A stretch of 64,000 nt of DNA from Galaxea fascicularis (lineage: Eukaryota > Cnidaria > Anthozoa > Scleractinia > Euphylliidae), in assembly GCA_948470475.1 (NCBI GenBank), contig OX419341.1, forward strand, positions 25,909,278-25,973,277, in the 5' to 3' direction. Under the pieces are notes generated by a model that was not told the origin of the DNA, ran no database searches, and saw only the letters and a list, made by a program, of their open reading frames with translations. Below are positions 12,427 to 25,477 of this stretch, one piece after another (positions within the stretch are counted from its first letter, which is position 1; every line of letters begins with the position of its first letter). A program made the position numbers and the translations under genes.

Positions 12427-12627
12427 GCAATTGCGAAAGAAGCCTGAAAATAATTCAATACTTCAACGGGGTTTGAACCCGTGACCTCGCGATACGAAGC
12501 CACTGAGCTACGAAGCCACTGACGTTGGGAGCAGGTCAATTGTAGGTTCATATGTTCCCGTGAAAAAAAATGATTTTCATTTCATTCCCGCAGTTCATAT
12601 ATGATTAATTTCATATACATCATTCAC
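12427..12627 (-). mobile_element. tRNA-derived SINE family 1 (copy a), with inverted tail
   Basis: On the minus strand a tRNA-like head (GTGGCTTCGTAGCTCAGTGG, then GGTTCAAACCCC as B-box) is followed by AAGTATTGAATTATTTTCAG. To its right, a tail segment related to TCATATGCATCATTCAC lies in the opposite orientation. Related copies are at 33278, 44111, 51261 and 55629. Confidence 0.7.
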
Positions 12628-15600
12628 AGAACTCAGTTTAACAGCAATCCGAATTTTAAACTCAAACACTGATGGTGATTTTATCAGGGGGGTACCTCAT
12701 TATCGGCAGGCGCCTTCCATTTGGTTGTGTTGTTGTTGTGAGTTTGGCATGCTCGCGGGCTTTGTCTCCTTGTTAAACAACCGCATGGTTAGCTATCTGA
12801 AAAGAACAGGGTAGTCTGTCATCACTGACAATCTCATTTTGTCTTTGAATGATAGCGTAAAAACTATCTGGCAGCCCAAAACTTATCTGATGAAATCTTG
12901 AAGCCTGGCCCTATTCCCGTGTGCAAATGGATTTTAATTCAACTGTTTAACTGTTTATATATCAAAATATGAGCATTCTGTCTTTGGATCAATAGCAGTT
13001 GACAATTTAGGTGGCGCAATTTTTAAAATATTCGTTGATTTTTCATGCGCAAAAATACAACACTCGCCTACAAACGTAAAGTTTTACCCTAATATGTGGA
13101 GAAAAAACTCAACAGATATTTTAGCAATTATCATGTGTTTGTATTTGTAATGTAAATGAAATACTTTCACCTGCCGTCTACCAATTCTCAATTGGTTGGC
13201 GAAAATTCGACAAACATTGCATTTCAGTTCAGTGTTTCATCCGTCCGTTAACAAGTTCTTGTTAAATTCTGAGAGAAGACCATGTGTATCACACTGGGAA
13301 AGCCTCGTGCTCAGAACAACCCTCGGGCACAGAATTCCTTAAGGCATAAACGATTTGCGATCACTTTGTTTAGAGTCTGCCATTTTCTCCCATTTTTATG
13401 ATGATTTACAAAATCAGACCGGAAGAATTGACTCGACCTTAATCCCTAGCGAGCAACATAATTATTAGCTCTCGATCTCGTGAACTAAAACTAAAATCTA
13501 GTATGCTTTTAATATGACGTTTTGACATGCCTTTATTTATGAGGCACAGAGTTCTACGATTTCTTTATTTCTTGAATCATTATCGTGATCAGTCGCTTTG
13601 TTATGGCCATTGCCTAACTTTCCATGGACACCTGCCACACGGTTTACTTTTCCTCTGATTGGATGTAACATGTTTGATACCCAGGAAAATAAAATCTCGA
13701 AATTCTGCTTCCTAATTAACAATTCGCATATACATGGCAATATTGTAGTGGAGCCTATTTGTTGCATTTGGGTGTCTAAAAGCGCCACTAAGATTCTAGA
13801 AGTCTTCAAAATTGAATTCCTCTACTACAGGGAAAGGTGAGAAATATTTCAAGTCAAACTGAGCTGTTTTAACACCAAGATCAAATTGTTTGATTTAACA
13901 GAATGGTTTACTTTGTGTTGGCTTCTGGGAACACATGCCAACCAACGAGTTGATAAATGTTATTAGTCTAGAACCGCCTGACTCAGTATTTGACCAGAGA
14001 TGTGCTTTGCCCGCAAACTGCAATAGCAAACTGACAGTTACTTTTTATTGTTTTCATAGGGCAGTTTTGTGTTTCAAATCAAATACTACACGGAGGGTTT
14101 TTTTTCTCTTTCCATTTTTGTTTCCGTTTTCGTCTATATTCGTTTTAAAAGATAAGGTAGAAATTTCACCACCGGCATTGTGCGAAGAAAATAGCGTATT
14201 TATGCCAAATAGGAAAATGCTGTCGTTTGTGTTTGCCCGACTGTATTGGAATTAACCAGTTGTACCGATGGTAAGATATTTGGCTGATTTTTTGAAGTAA
14301 TCGAAAATAATCGTTGTGAGTCACAAACTGAAACTTCTTCGCAAACTGTGATGTTTTTTTTGGCTTACAGCTGTTTTTCGTTTCAAGAAAAAAAAATGAT
14401 AAAATTAACAAGAATATTCCAAATGATCGCTTTTATAGTGGAAAAAAAACTTAGTTGATCTTTACATGCGAGACCACATGACTGTGTGATCGAGAATTAA
14501 CATCAAGTTTCAACCGTTCAAAGAAATTCTCTATACTTTATTCAGACGATATATAATTGAACACGATCGTTTCAAGATTCTCTCACGAACAAAACAATAG
14601 TTCGGTTTTAATCCTTGCCGTGTTGTTTATTATTAGTGGCGCCAATTGTATATGGTGATCAAGACCTGGCGCCATTAAGAAAACTTCATCTAAAAAAACT
14701 ATAAAAAATTCATGTTAGAATTAACATGCGAGCGAAAGCATCATCCTTTCAAAAAGCACAGCCATGACTCAAGAAACGTTAGAAAATTAAGGCCTTCATG
14801 TACCGGAAGAAAAGCCGTCCATTGTCGTTGTTTAGTCTTATTTTGTTAACTGTTAAAATCTTAGCCGCGTTATAAAAATTTAATCAGATATTTAAGCCGC
14901 TGAGGGCGGGGATTGGTCTCACTAAACCGCAGTTAATGCATTATTATTTTAGTGGAATGACACAGGGCCACCCTTTTGACTGTCAAAACTCCAGAAAACC
15001 CTACTTGCCAAATAATTACGAAAAAGCCCTAAGGGAAGGCAGGTTTACACATTGACGTGCATAAGCATACGTAAAAGTGTACCCTTAAGCGTAAGAACTA
15101 TATACCTATCACGTGTGGTAACAGGAAGAAAATATATGTTTATATTAGAGGTAATCCTGTTGCAAGAACAAACCTACAATTGTAGGGATCACACTTTGCC
15201 ACGTTTTCGGGATAAGGGACAAGAATTTGGTGCCAAAAAATAGGATCACTGACGAAAAAAATATACCTCGTTACGACCCTGTCTAAACAGTTCGTCCCAA
15301 CAGATGCCTGACCTTAACAAGTTAACACCAAGATTCCTCTTATGACCTCTTATCTGTACAATTAAAGCTGACCAGATCTAAAGCTGGCCTCGGGTACAAG
15401 ATCACCACCAGCTTCTCCTGCCCCAGGGAGTCATAGCAACGCTAACGAGGTCCCATTACAGGGGATCTGAGTATCCCGTATCCCACTAGTTCTTGGCCAA
15501 AATGCCGTCCCTTGTCCTGTGACAGTCAAACCAAGTGAAGCGTACCCCTCAAGATTGCATTAATGAATTGATTATTTGAAACTTGAACCCGCTGGTCGTT

Positions 15601-16289
15601 TCGAGAATGCAATAATGAATTGATTATTCGAATATTGAACTCGCTCGCTCGATCCAAGAATACGGCTAACGAGTTCCGTTTTCGAAAAATCAATTCACTG
15701 TTGCGACTAGTAGGTTTCAAACCATCTGGTCTTTCCTAGAATGCAATAGTGTAATTTTTTGTGAAGTCACACTTTAGAACTCTATGCCAGTTTTTATATC
15801 CCGGAATCTCTTTCTTATCCCGTATGCCTTTAACTTTTCTCCCAAATATCCCGTATCCCTATCAGTAACTTTTACCTAAATATCCCGTATCCCGATAACC
15901 CCCAATAGAGCCTCACTACCGATACTCTTTCGAGGATCTTGCATTGGAGACAGTGTTATATCGTGACTTTTGTTCATTTTGTTACGTCATACGCTGAGTT
16001 ACACGTATGCGCTTGCGCAGTAGAGATATTAAAAAGAGTACAGTTGTTGTGTCTCAACAAGGTTCGTTCCTTACTCCTAATTTCGTGCTCGGAATTCCTC
16101 AGTTATAACAGACAACAGTTCGCTGATATCAAGAAACTATTTAAATGGTATTTTTCACTTTCGTGATACGGTTCATTAGTACAGGTTATTTGAAGAGGGT
16201 GGCACGGAATAGTTGTAGCAACTAATACACTTGTGGCCCTCTACAAGGGCAGCGCTAGGGGTGGTCACAGCCAGGGTTCGTTACGTCCC

Positions 16290-16528
16290 TAGTGGTTCTT
16301 TAACGTCCCACAGAATTAATTGTGAAGAGTTGTGAGACGGGACCTCCGGCTTATCGTCCTTATCCGAGAAGACTAGAAAGTCTAACCATTTGTAGATGTC
16401 ATTGCAAAGGAAGCACTTTCTCCTCAGTCATTTAAAGACCCTGAGTGTTGGTCCAGCCGGGGCTTTGAACCCACGACCTCCCGCACGGTAGTCCGGCACT
16501 CTACCAACTGAGCCAACCGGTCGGCGGT
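16290..16528 (-). mobile_element. tRNA-derived SINE family 2
   Basis: On the minus strand GACCGGTTGGCTCAGTTGG, a GCGGGAGGTCGTGGG region and GGTTCAAAGCCCC form a tRNA-like head of about 73 nt, followed by AACACTCAGGGTCTTTAAAT and a body. A second copy is at 30490-30655. The left boundary is not certain. Confidence 0.68.
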
Positions 16529-17049
16529 ATGATCTATTTCTTTTCATTATAGGGAACAAAAAAACCGACAATCCACAACTTATAGCGCTTTTATATTGTA
16601 ATTTGAATGAACCATATGTATAATCAATTTGACTTTTCAGTTAGTCTTCGATTTTGTTTACTCGCCGGTTTGGACAAAAAAGGTACTGCATGTTTCTTGT
16701 CGTTGCAGCGGTCACAAGAATCTTGAACTCGTTTTTGGTATTTATCAAGATAAGATCAAGAAAAAACCCAACGTCTTCAGTTGAATCATTCGTTTTCGTT
16801 GGGTATTCTTCAATGAAGCAAGTAAATTGGTTGGCTTTGCCACAAAAATCCGGTTATTTGTCTGGGATATTGAGACATTCACGGGATATTTAGTAAATAT
16901 TTAGAAAATTCACGGATATTCAAAAATATTTATAGCTTTCGCTGAGCTCTGAGTCTTCCCCACCTTTTCTTGCCAGTTTTCTTGAATTTCTGCTCTGGCC
17001 AAAGGCAGCAATAATCAACGTCACCGGTTCGCAACCTTGTACTGAGCCT

Positions 17050-17071
17050 GGGGGGGGGGGGGGGGGGGGGG
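17050..17071. repeat. 22-G homopolymer
   Basis: An uninterrupted run of G followed by GAGGGAGGGAGGG. It could form G-quadruplex structure, and the length may be an assembly artefact. Confidence 0.9.
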
Positions 17072-17685
17072 AGGGAGGGAGGGGGAGGCTACTTCCAGAA
17101 AAAATTGGGTGGGGGTGTGCAGCACGCTTCCTGAAACCCTTACCGCCTATTTCAGACCAAAATCTGTGATTTTTCCTACCCTATTTCAGATTTCATAAAA
17201 AATTTGATGCCCTATTTCACACCTGCCTTACAATCAGTTCCCTAGGTAAGACGCTTTTATTAAGTAGGGTACAAAACTGTACAAAATTTCGAACTTAAAA
17301 TTCCACACTATAAAGCAGGCTGCATAATACACTGCCAATTTAAGACTAGAGCGCACAAACCATACCCGATTTCAGACCAAAGTAGCCAAAATTGATACTC
17401 TATTTCTGACCAAAACGGCTAAAATAGGCATACCCTTTGGCGCCGCGCATACCAATATAACCAATATAAGGGAGTACCCCCGGGGTACTTAGTGTATTCC
17501 GTCTCGCTGGACCTCAAGCATTAGAGAATACATCAAACTTCGCTTTCATGTGGTTTTGAAAGCTGTTCTTTCCACAATAATTATGTAGACTAGACTATGA
17601 TGACGATCCCTTACGCCATAGTTATTCAACTCTCTCAAGTGAACATTTTGTCTTGAATGATTCAAAATATGATTTGACTTTATTT

Positions 17686-17933
17686 TATCTCTCAGTTAGT
17701 ACGCACTCTGTGATTTGTCAATTTTGCGGGCCGTATTTTACTGTACGGCCCGCTAAATTTGAAAGCTTCCTTTCCCGTGCGCTTGATTAACCTCGGATAT
17801 ATAATAAATATCTTACTAACCTCGTTTTCTCGGTCCGTATCGTAAGTTATGGATCCTTGTTTTTTTCCCGTTGATTTTTGGCGAACGGAAAAAACTCAGT
17901 CCGTAACTTAGTACGGACCTCGAACTCGGTTAG
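17686..17933. repeat. Dispersed inverted-repeat element (family C), copy 1
   Basis: Starts TATCTCTCAGTTAGTACGC and ends CGAACTCGGTTAG. It contains two internal stem-loops, GCGGGCCGT...ACGGCCCGC and a larger one between GGTCCGTATCGTAAG and its complement. The second copy is at 40253-40547. Confidence 0.7.
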
Positions 17934-20900
17934 CAAAATCTGTATGAAAGATGTTGACAGGGTTTCAGACAGAACAATTTTCGGTTGCTGTATCGTAAGT
18001 GCGTGTTCCTCGCGGCTGGTTATCCTCCATCTGTCTTCGTTTTCTTCTGTTTGTTGTTGTTGTGAGTTTTCGTGGAAACCGCAGATAGCGAGATGCCTCT
18101 ATTTATTTTGCCGCACTACAGTCCCGGAGACGACGACAACTGTGACACTTGTGATCCCCTAAAACGAGTCAAGCGAGACAGGCCAAGTTTCCGCCATTTT
18201 TGTAATTCAGCGTAGAATTGATCCATGAACTTGTTTCAACCTCTGTTTTATTTCTATTTCAATTTGTTGTTTTACTTTTCTTGTGTAGTTTAGTGGGGGT
18301 CAGTTAGGGAGGGGGTGGAAATCACTGGGGGTTCACTGTTCTTGAAACGCAATTTTACCAAATATTTGTGGCAAGGCATAAGCAAAACTAAAGGATAACT
18401 TCTTTGCCGACATTTGCGGTTTCTTTGTTTCAGTTATTGATTATACCGAGCTTTTAGTTAATGGGAATTTTATGATCAAAAGTTGACATTCTCAAACTGT
18501 ACAGTTAATAGCAATTTGACATTGCTTCCAGACATCCCTGGCTAGTTTGACGTTTGTACAAATCAGAATACGGCAATTCAGATAAACGGGATCAGCCGAT
18601 GTTTGAAGAAATAAATCAGATGATCGATTTCTTTTTAATTATATCTGTTTCCTTTGTGTGAGAGAACTTCAGGCAAATTGACAAGACATTTCAATTTTGT
18701 TTTCGTGTGTAGCCCATGAAAAGGGGAAATTAAAGAGCGTTGTTTACATACTCAAAAACACCGACGGCGGTGATAGGATATTTGGTGGAGTTTTCTCGTC
18801 AGTGACACCTTCGCTTGTTTGTGGTCTTTCCAGAATAAACTTCCACGAAGCAGAGACAAATGCAAGTGCCAAAGGCCGGCTTTCAGTCGATCTTTTTTGA
18901 AATGGTGTCCTACCCTGATACAAATGGCTATGGTAACATCATGTTCGGGATATTATCTGAGATTAAAAACATTTCTAAGTATCATAGAAGTGCTTGATCC
19001 AATAACAATTTTGTCACTTGAGATAAGAGAAACAAAAGTATGACGCAGGACCAAAGAGTAGTTGTATTGATGGCATATGCGCGACGGAAAGAAGGGATTT
19101 TTGGTAATTAACTTGCTGCGCTTGTTTTGACGGCTGAAAAAAGTCATTAGAATAGCAATTTCACCCAAATATTTTGTTCTCACCTTGATTGTTTTCTGGA
19201 CTTAATTTTCGTCCTTCACTAGCATGCTCAAACATAGAGTCAAAATATAACAAAAGCCTTAAAGTGATGACTCTCCTAGAGAGCTTTACTTCAAGCAGGT
19301 GTAAGGTGAGGTTACGTTACATTTGTTTCGTTATCACATCCATGATCTCTGTGGTTATTTTATTTATGTCATCAGCGCTTACTCAATTCGTGTTCGAATC
19401 AGTCTTTTTTTTGCCGATGTTTATATTGAAAGCCAAACTTCAAGTGCAAACTTAATACCAATCGTGATGAACTATGGAATATTATGGCGTTTTCCTAATG
19501 ATGTCTTTACGGGCCAGAAACGCACCAGCTGATGCAAGTGAAGGGGGTTTGCGCAAAACTAAACGGAGTAATGGATTCACTAGCTACATAGCTTGTGATT
19601 CTCAGTTACATATCCGATCACCGATTTTCAAGTTTTCATTCGTGTCTTTGTAGCACCTCGAGCAGTGAGCCAAATACAAATCTATTCAGAGACACAATTT
19701 CGTAGAATAGTTAGTTTGACAATAATTTTTCCCGCTTGCGGTCCTAGATAGAACGCGCTTTTGTAGCCCGTAGGGTTGCCAGTTAAGGCCGGTTATGCTA
19801 AGTTAAGCCATGCAACAAGCTTTTGGCTGCTTCTTTGTCAAGTTGAGAGAGCAATCTACTATTGATGCTGATCTTGGTCAATTTAAGCTTGCTGTGTTTT
19901 GTCCTTTCAGTTTTTCTCGACTTGATTTATTGAGGAAGCTAGTAGGGTTGAGTTACGCCCAGCATCTTACTAGGGCGAGGTTAACAGCGCGCATGCAGCT
20001 TCAGATTCCGCCCTGGTGATTGACGTCCTGTTGAGCGTAAGGGAAGTAACAGCAAATTGACATGCCTATTTTGTTCCAGACTCTTGAGTTTCTGTCGGCC
20101 CAGTGAAATGCTTGCCACTTGGCAGTTAACCCGGCCTTTTGTTATTGCTTACTAAGTTACTTATTTCTCTCAAGCAGCCTTCACTGCTTAATGCTTAATC
20201 TCTGTTCACACGATTTTCTTGGGCGTTCTCTCGGGTTAATTTGCTAGCTGAATAAGTGATCGGTTTCCTAACTTTTTTTTTCTATCTGCTTTTAAAGCGA
20301 GGAGGACGAAGAGGAGAGCATTCAAAAGCAAAGTTAATATAATAGACCTTAGCCAAGCTGGGATGTCATACTGAGGACAATCATATGCCTTGAATTCCTC
20401 TGATAGCACAGTTTGAGTCACCCGGGGAAAAAGCCACCTTTAAAATGTTCAGTGATACAGTGAAGCGGATAGTTCCCTTGTTTCAAACGTCACTTATGAG
20501 GCACGGAGTAAAATATTCTTATTATATCCGATATTTACACATAGCTTTAACTGGAAATGAAACTGTAACTTTAACTGGAAATGAAAATGTTCCTCACAAA
20601 CTTAAGAAAGCAGCATTCGACGAACCATGACCTGAGACAAGCAGGACTTTCAAGTGAAAATTCCTTACTTCATCCCACAGACGCGATCGCGATGAGCAGA
20701 CTCTACGTAAGCATGTGTCAGTAACTTTTGTTATTGACCCCACGACGTCTCACCCTTGTGGGAGATGCCAGCGGCGGCTAAAGCCGGTGTCTGAAACTGT
20801 TTGCAGTCTTGTTTTCTATTTAGCGAATGGGATCTACTAAAAAGCACTTAAAGCCAAAAAATAGTATGCAAGACTGGAGAGAGATTAGTTTGTTTGGTCT

Positions 20901-23900
20901 CAGGTTCGGAATCTCAGGACACAATAAATCATAACTTGTGTTTTATTAATTATTATAATGCTCTCCCTTCTTGATTAGACAGAAAATTTTGAGTTGTCAA
21001 ATTATAGTTTCCAGAATTCCTTGTTAAAAGAGCAGTATCACGAATTTTTAACATTAATTAGAAAATTTGATTGTGGTTTGCGTTTTGATCCTGTAGAAAA
21101 CAGCTTGATATCTTTAGGTTGGTGTTGTATGGGCATCATGAGCAATAGCCTTGAAGCTAAGAAGTCTTGAATTGTTAGTTTTTTCGTTTGAATTTGACCT
21201 CCGAAACATAAAAATCACCATGATATACTAGCCCCTTCAATGAAAAAGGGTACATTTTACTTAGGATCACTGAATCAAATTTATCAGTTTCAATTGAATT
21301 GCAATTTTTGATAACAGATCATGTCGATCCGGGATTGGTAGCAATGCATCACTGACACGATTATTTGGTGATACACGGGCAGATGTTCTTTTAACTCAGC
21401 AGCTATTTTTATCTGTTATCTTAACATTGTGAGATGAAAGGTTCTTATCATGGCTTCGTCATTCTGTGGCTCATTTGGGCTGAATGCAAAATGTGATGTT
21501 CGTCTCGCCGAAAAAAAAAAACGTAAGCTAAAAAGTAGTGACGAGTAGTGACCAGTAGAAACCATAATATTGCGTTCATTATCCAGAGGCCAAAAACCCT
21601 AGAATTACGAATTCATTGATTTCCGCAGGAAGTCTGATGCAAATGCATATTTGCAATTATCAAAGGCTTTCTTTCGGCTGAAGACAGCGTGTGTTGCTGA
21701 TTAGGGCCTGGGTCCAGTGATCATTTCACCAGAGCTCCATACGGTACATGCATTGACAATCAGCCTCCCGCCTGTAAAGGATGTCCGTATAGTCTCGACT
21801 AAAAAAACACCACGTATGAGTTTCCGTAGTAAGTTAACGTTACTATCTTGCAGGTAAGCCTTCACATAGAGCCTACGGAAAATAATTAGTTTCATTGTTA
21901 GCTTTCATTTCTTTATGTTAACTACTCTCAGTGGGAATTCAAATTTGCAATCTTCAGTACATACCATGGCTCATCGTACTTTTCAACGCAGTGTTTTAGT
22001 CATTACGTTTTATAAATCTATATAACACACCATCCACCTCCATGCTTGACGTCGAATCCGACTTCGACTCATGAATTACTTTAACCAGCAGTCATTTCAG
22101 ACCACGTTTATTATCCTCTGAAGTCGCATTTTTAAGAAAAACTCGTACCCTCCAAACTGAACGGTACTGAAATCTTACTGAGCGTGACCCTTACTGATGA
22201 AAGCGATTTTCTGTTTGATTTAACTCAACTCTCCCGTGTGACTGTATATAACGTTCAACATACATTCAACATACAGTACAAACTCCGCTTTTGTGACATC
22301 TTATTTACTGCCAATGTACTCTCAAACAAACAGGCTGAAATTGTCATTTTTCTGCTTGTTCTATTTTAAGACGAAACAGTGTCATGAATTCAAATCCGTT
22401 TTAATCCTTTGTTCATCTTCTTGTCATCACATCAATGTTTCCTCTTGCGTTTCTCCTTTAAAACAGACTCTAGTTTTTCTGCGACTGTGTAAGCGTTGTG
22501 AGCATTGCTGTTCTGGTACATTACTGAATACAATGAATGCAAACTGCTGTGGCACACTATGAAGCCGCGATTTAGAGTATCACGTCGGTATAATTGGGAT
22601 TCATTACGCCGTTGTGACCTGAGGCAAAGCTAATTCTATCTTTTTACATTAGATCTCAGCAGGGAATAACCCAAAATCTTGCAAATCTAAATTAATCTCG
22701 TCAACAACATAAGGCATCCTTTAATAAATTGAAACGAACTCTTAATGAGACAGAATGTAGCTGCATCCTTTAAGTGTAGGAGGGTCACTATAAAAATGGG
22801 TTCATAAGTTATATTCTTGATCAGTCGTCGTTATGCTGAATGGCGCATAACCGGGTGTGATCACTTAAGTAAACTGTCTGGTCCTATGCTGACTGCGTTT
22901 TCTTGCAATAAGATTTTATGGCACTCAAAGAAAAAAAATATTAATGTATCGAACTTGAAAAACATTCTTCCTTATCTTTCAGGAGTCAAATCGCACGCGG
23001 TGTCACTCGCCAAAAACCGGCCGTGGTCACTAGCTATCGAGTGCCATTCCGAATGCCGAAAAAGGGACCTAAATGCCTGTTATTCTAAAAAAAAAGTTCT
23101 ACGTTTGGCGGCTCATTTACGAGCAGAGTTTTACAACAATTGCGTAAGAGATTTATTAAGTCAGAGATTCTGTCTTTCTGTGCGCCGACGAAATTTTCAT
23201 TCATCCACATATCAGACAGTTTTTAAGTTGGTGTCAGTGGGCCAAGTCTCAGAAGAAAACGGTATTTTAATATGCTCCAAATGTATGCGACCCCTGGTGG
23301 CTAGGACGTACGCCGTGAATCTATACCCTTAAAAGGAGGTAAAAGTAACGATCTTTTCACGTTTTACGGTGTTCGCTCAATATAATGATAACGCCATTAA
23401 TAGTTTGGCCTCGAGAAAATAAATTCTATAAAATCTGATAAAGGAATCACTTAAGTAGAATTATTCGTGCCTAAATCGACTTGTTTCGTCATAGATAAGG
23501 CAAACATTTTGATGACAAAACAAGGTGCCTTTGGCACTTTTCGGAAAAGTGATTTAATTGAGCAAGACATTAGTTTAATTAAGTGCGTTTCAGAGAAACA
23601 AAGCGTAATCTTTAAACTGAAAATTAAAAAGAAAATCATTAATTTCAAGATTTGAAGAAAGTCGACATAAACACTCTACGATATATGATTACGAAGACTT
23701 CCAAAGGTCAAAGAGACAGACTAATAATTGATAAAAGACCTCTTTTTTGCTTAAGAACTGAAGTCAACTGAGGTCTGTCTTTCCAATCAAGCATGCGCAG
23801 TAAGCCGTATAGTAGTCTGTGCCAGGCTCTCAGATAGTATAGTGGGGACGTATTAACGAGCAAAGCGAAAATAAGACGCGCGCGACTCCCGTCTCTCCAA

Positions 23901-25477
23901 AGCCCCCGCGCGTTTTCTTATTTTTAAACGACTTTTCACTTTCACCACAATCACGGAGCCTGGAACAGGTTAGCCGTATAGGTGAAAGTATTCTGCAGGG
24001 CGGATAGTTGATGTGATACTTTATGACCTCTTCTGGCTCTCACCAAACCTTGACCACAGAGTGTCTTTTTTGTTTGTTGATGGTCTGAATCATGTGGTTA
24101 TCCGCAATAAGAATCAAGCAATCATTATTCACTCAACAGTTCATTGTCCGGCACATCTTTGAAACTGGTTTCACGCTGATAACTTGTAACAGCTGCTCAA
24201 GAATAACTGACAAAAGAGTATTGAGGTGAAGTCAGATCAATTTAAAAATGACAAAAAGGGCGTTTTATTCATGAATGTAGTTATGGCCAAAAGGAGACCA
24301 CTTTCTTTTTAAATGAGGCACCAAAGCATGCTAAGATACTAGTTCATCTCGGAAGTAGGTGGTATTTCTAAATATTTTTGTTAAGTAGACTCTGAGTAGC
24401 GAATAGCATGCATCTGTGGTCTTTGTTTCATTTACTGTGTTCACGGGACTTTAAAGACCGGCTCTTTAATACAGTTAGTCGCATCAACCCTCGAGCTACA
24501 ATTTGCCTTGAAAATACGATTAATGACTGACTCGGTGTAGAAGGAGGGAGTTACAGTTGAGGTGTAATTGAATTTTCAAAATTTCTTCTTGATTCAAGCT
24601 GAGTCGCTCTGTCATCTGATACAGACTGTTTAGGGACGGGCGGAATCTAGCCGGAGCGTTTGGTGTCGTGAAATCGCCTGTTGCTAAGGCAATGCAAGTG
24701 ATGATTTACAAGGAGTGATCTTAATATTGTTTTCATTTTGATAAGGTTTGTTTTAGGGCAGATACATCTGTATTTTTACCTGATCATCTGTTAAGTCCAT
24801 TTGACAACCGTTTATAGAATACAGATAAGAAGTGTTTCTGACTCAACCATCCTTTCCACATCGGTTGTGGAAAAAGGGCGATTTTTTAGATTCGGAGGTA
24901 GTACTTCACGAAGAGTCTTGGTTTGTAAAAAAAAGCGCTCGTTACTTATTTAATTTATGAGGCCAGGGATGTATTAGAATTACGGACCGATCGAGTATGC
25001 TTGGATAAATACCACAGGGTAAACAAAAGCTAAAAGCCTCTTAAATGCCTCCTTCTTTAAAATAGTCAACTTACGCGTGGGTGCTAAAATAATCTTTTTC
25101 GTGTATAATCGCGGTAAGGTAATAAATTTTGATTAAGGCCGATCACTTGCTACGGATGATAACGAAATTAATACTTATTCGCGAAATCTGCTCAAACGCA
25201 ATTATCGACTAAGCGCAAACTGTTAGCTTATGGTTGTTTTCTTTTACAACAGCACTGATCAAAAAATAGATTTGCATGGGAAACGCCGATAAACAGTGTC
25301 AGATGATAATCTTGTTTCACTTATGTAATTGTTTTCAGGGCGATTGTTGACTTGAAATAATTACACCGGCCAAAAATTGCAGATTGTGCAATGTGAGTGG
25401 TGGATAAGGGGAAAACGCCTTAGAAATTCTATGAAAACAGCACTCAAGACTGATTCAAGATTGGAAAAAGGTTAAAG

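Larger units (their letters stand above)
12000..25477. other. Long gene-poor interval before the GPCR
   Basis: Contains SINE copies (12427, 16290), repeat family C (17686), the G-run (17050) and blocks of repeated CCCTATTTCAGACC and ATATCCCGTATCCC motifs (about 15460-15900 and 17100-17450). Open frames here (for example 171 codons at 22817, which starts with TTG) show no domains, codon bias or splice logic. I see no gene that can be supported. Confidence 0.55.

Noticed and set aside
13537..13840. Opposed frames of 80-90 codons at 13.6 kb, with a donor-like site at 13836
   Set aside because: No domain on either strand and no partner exons found; evidence too weak for a gene call.
16438..16528. 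Candidate tRNA gene on the minus strand
   Set aside because: The tRNA-like head is the front of a SINE with a body shared by another copy at 30490-30655.
22817..23332. 171-codon frame
   Set aside because: Begins with TTG, shows no recognised domain and lies in AT-rich gene-poor sequence; not supported as a gene.
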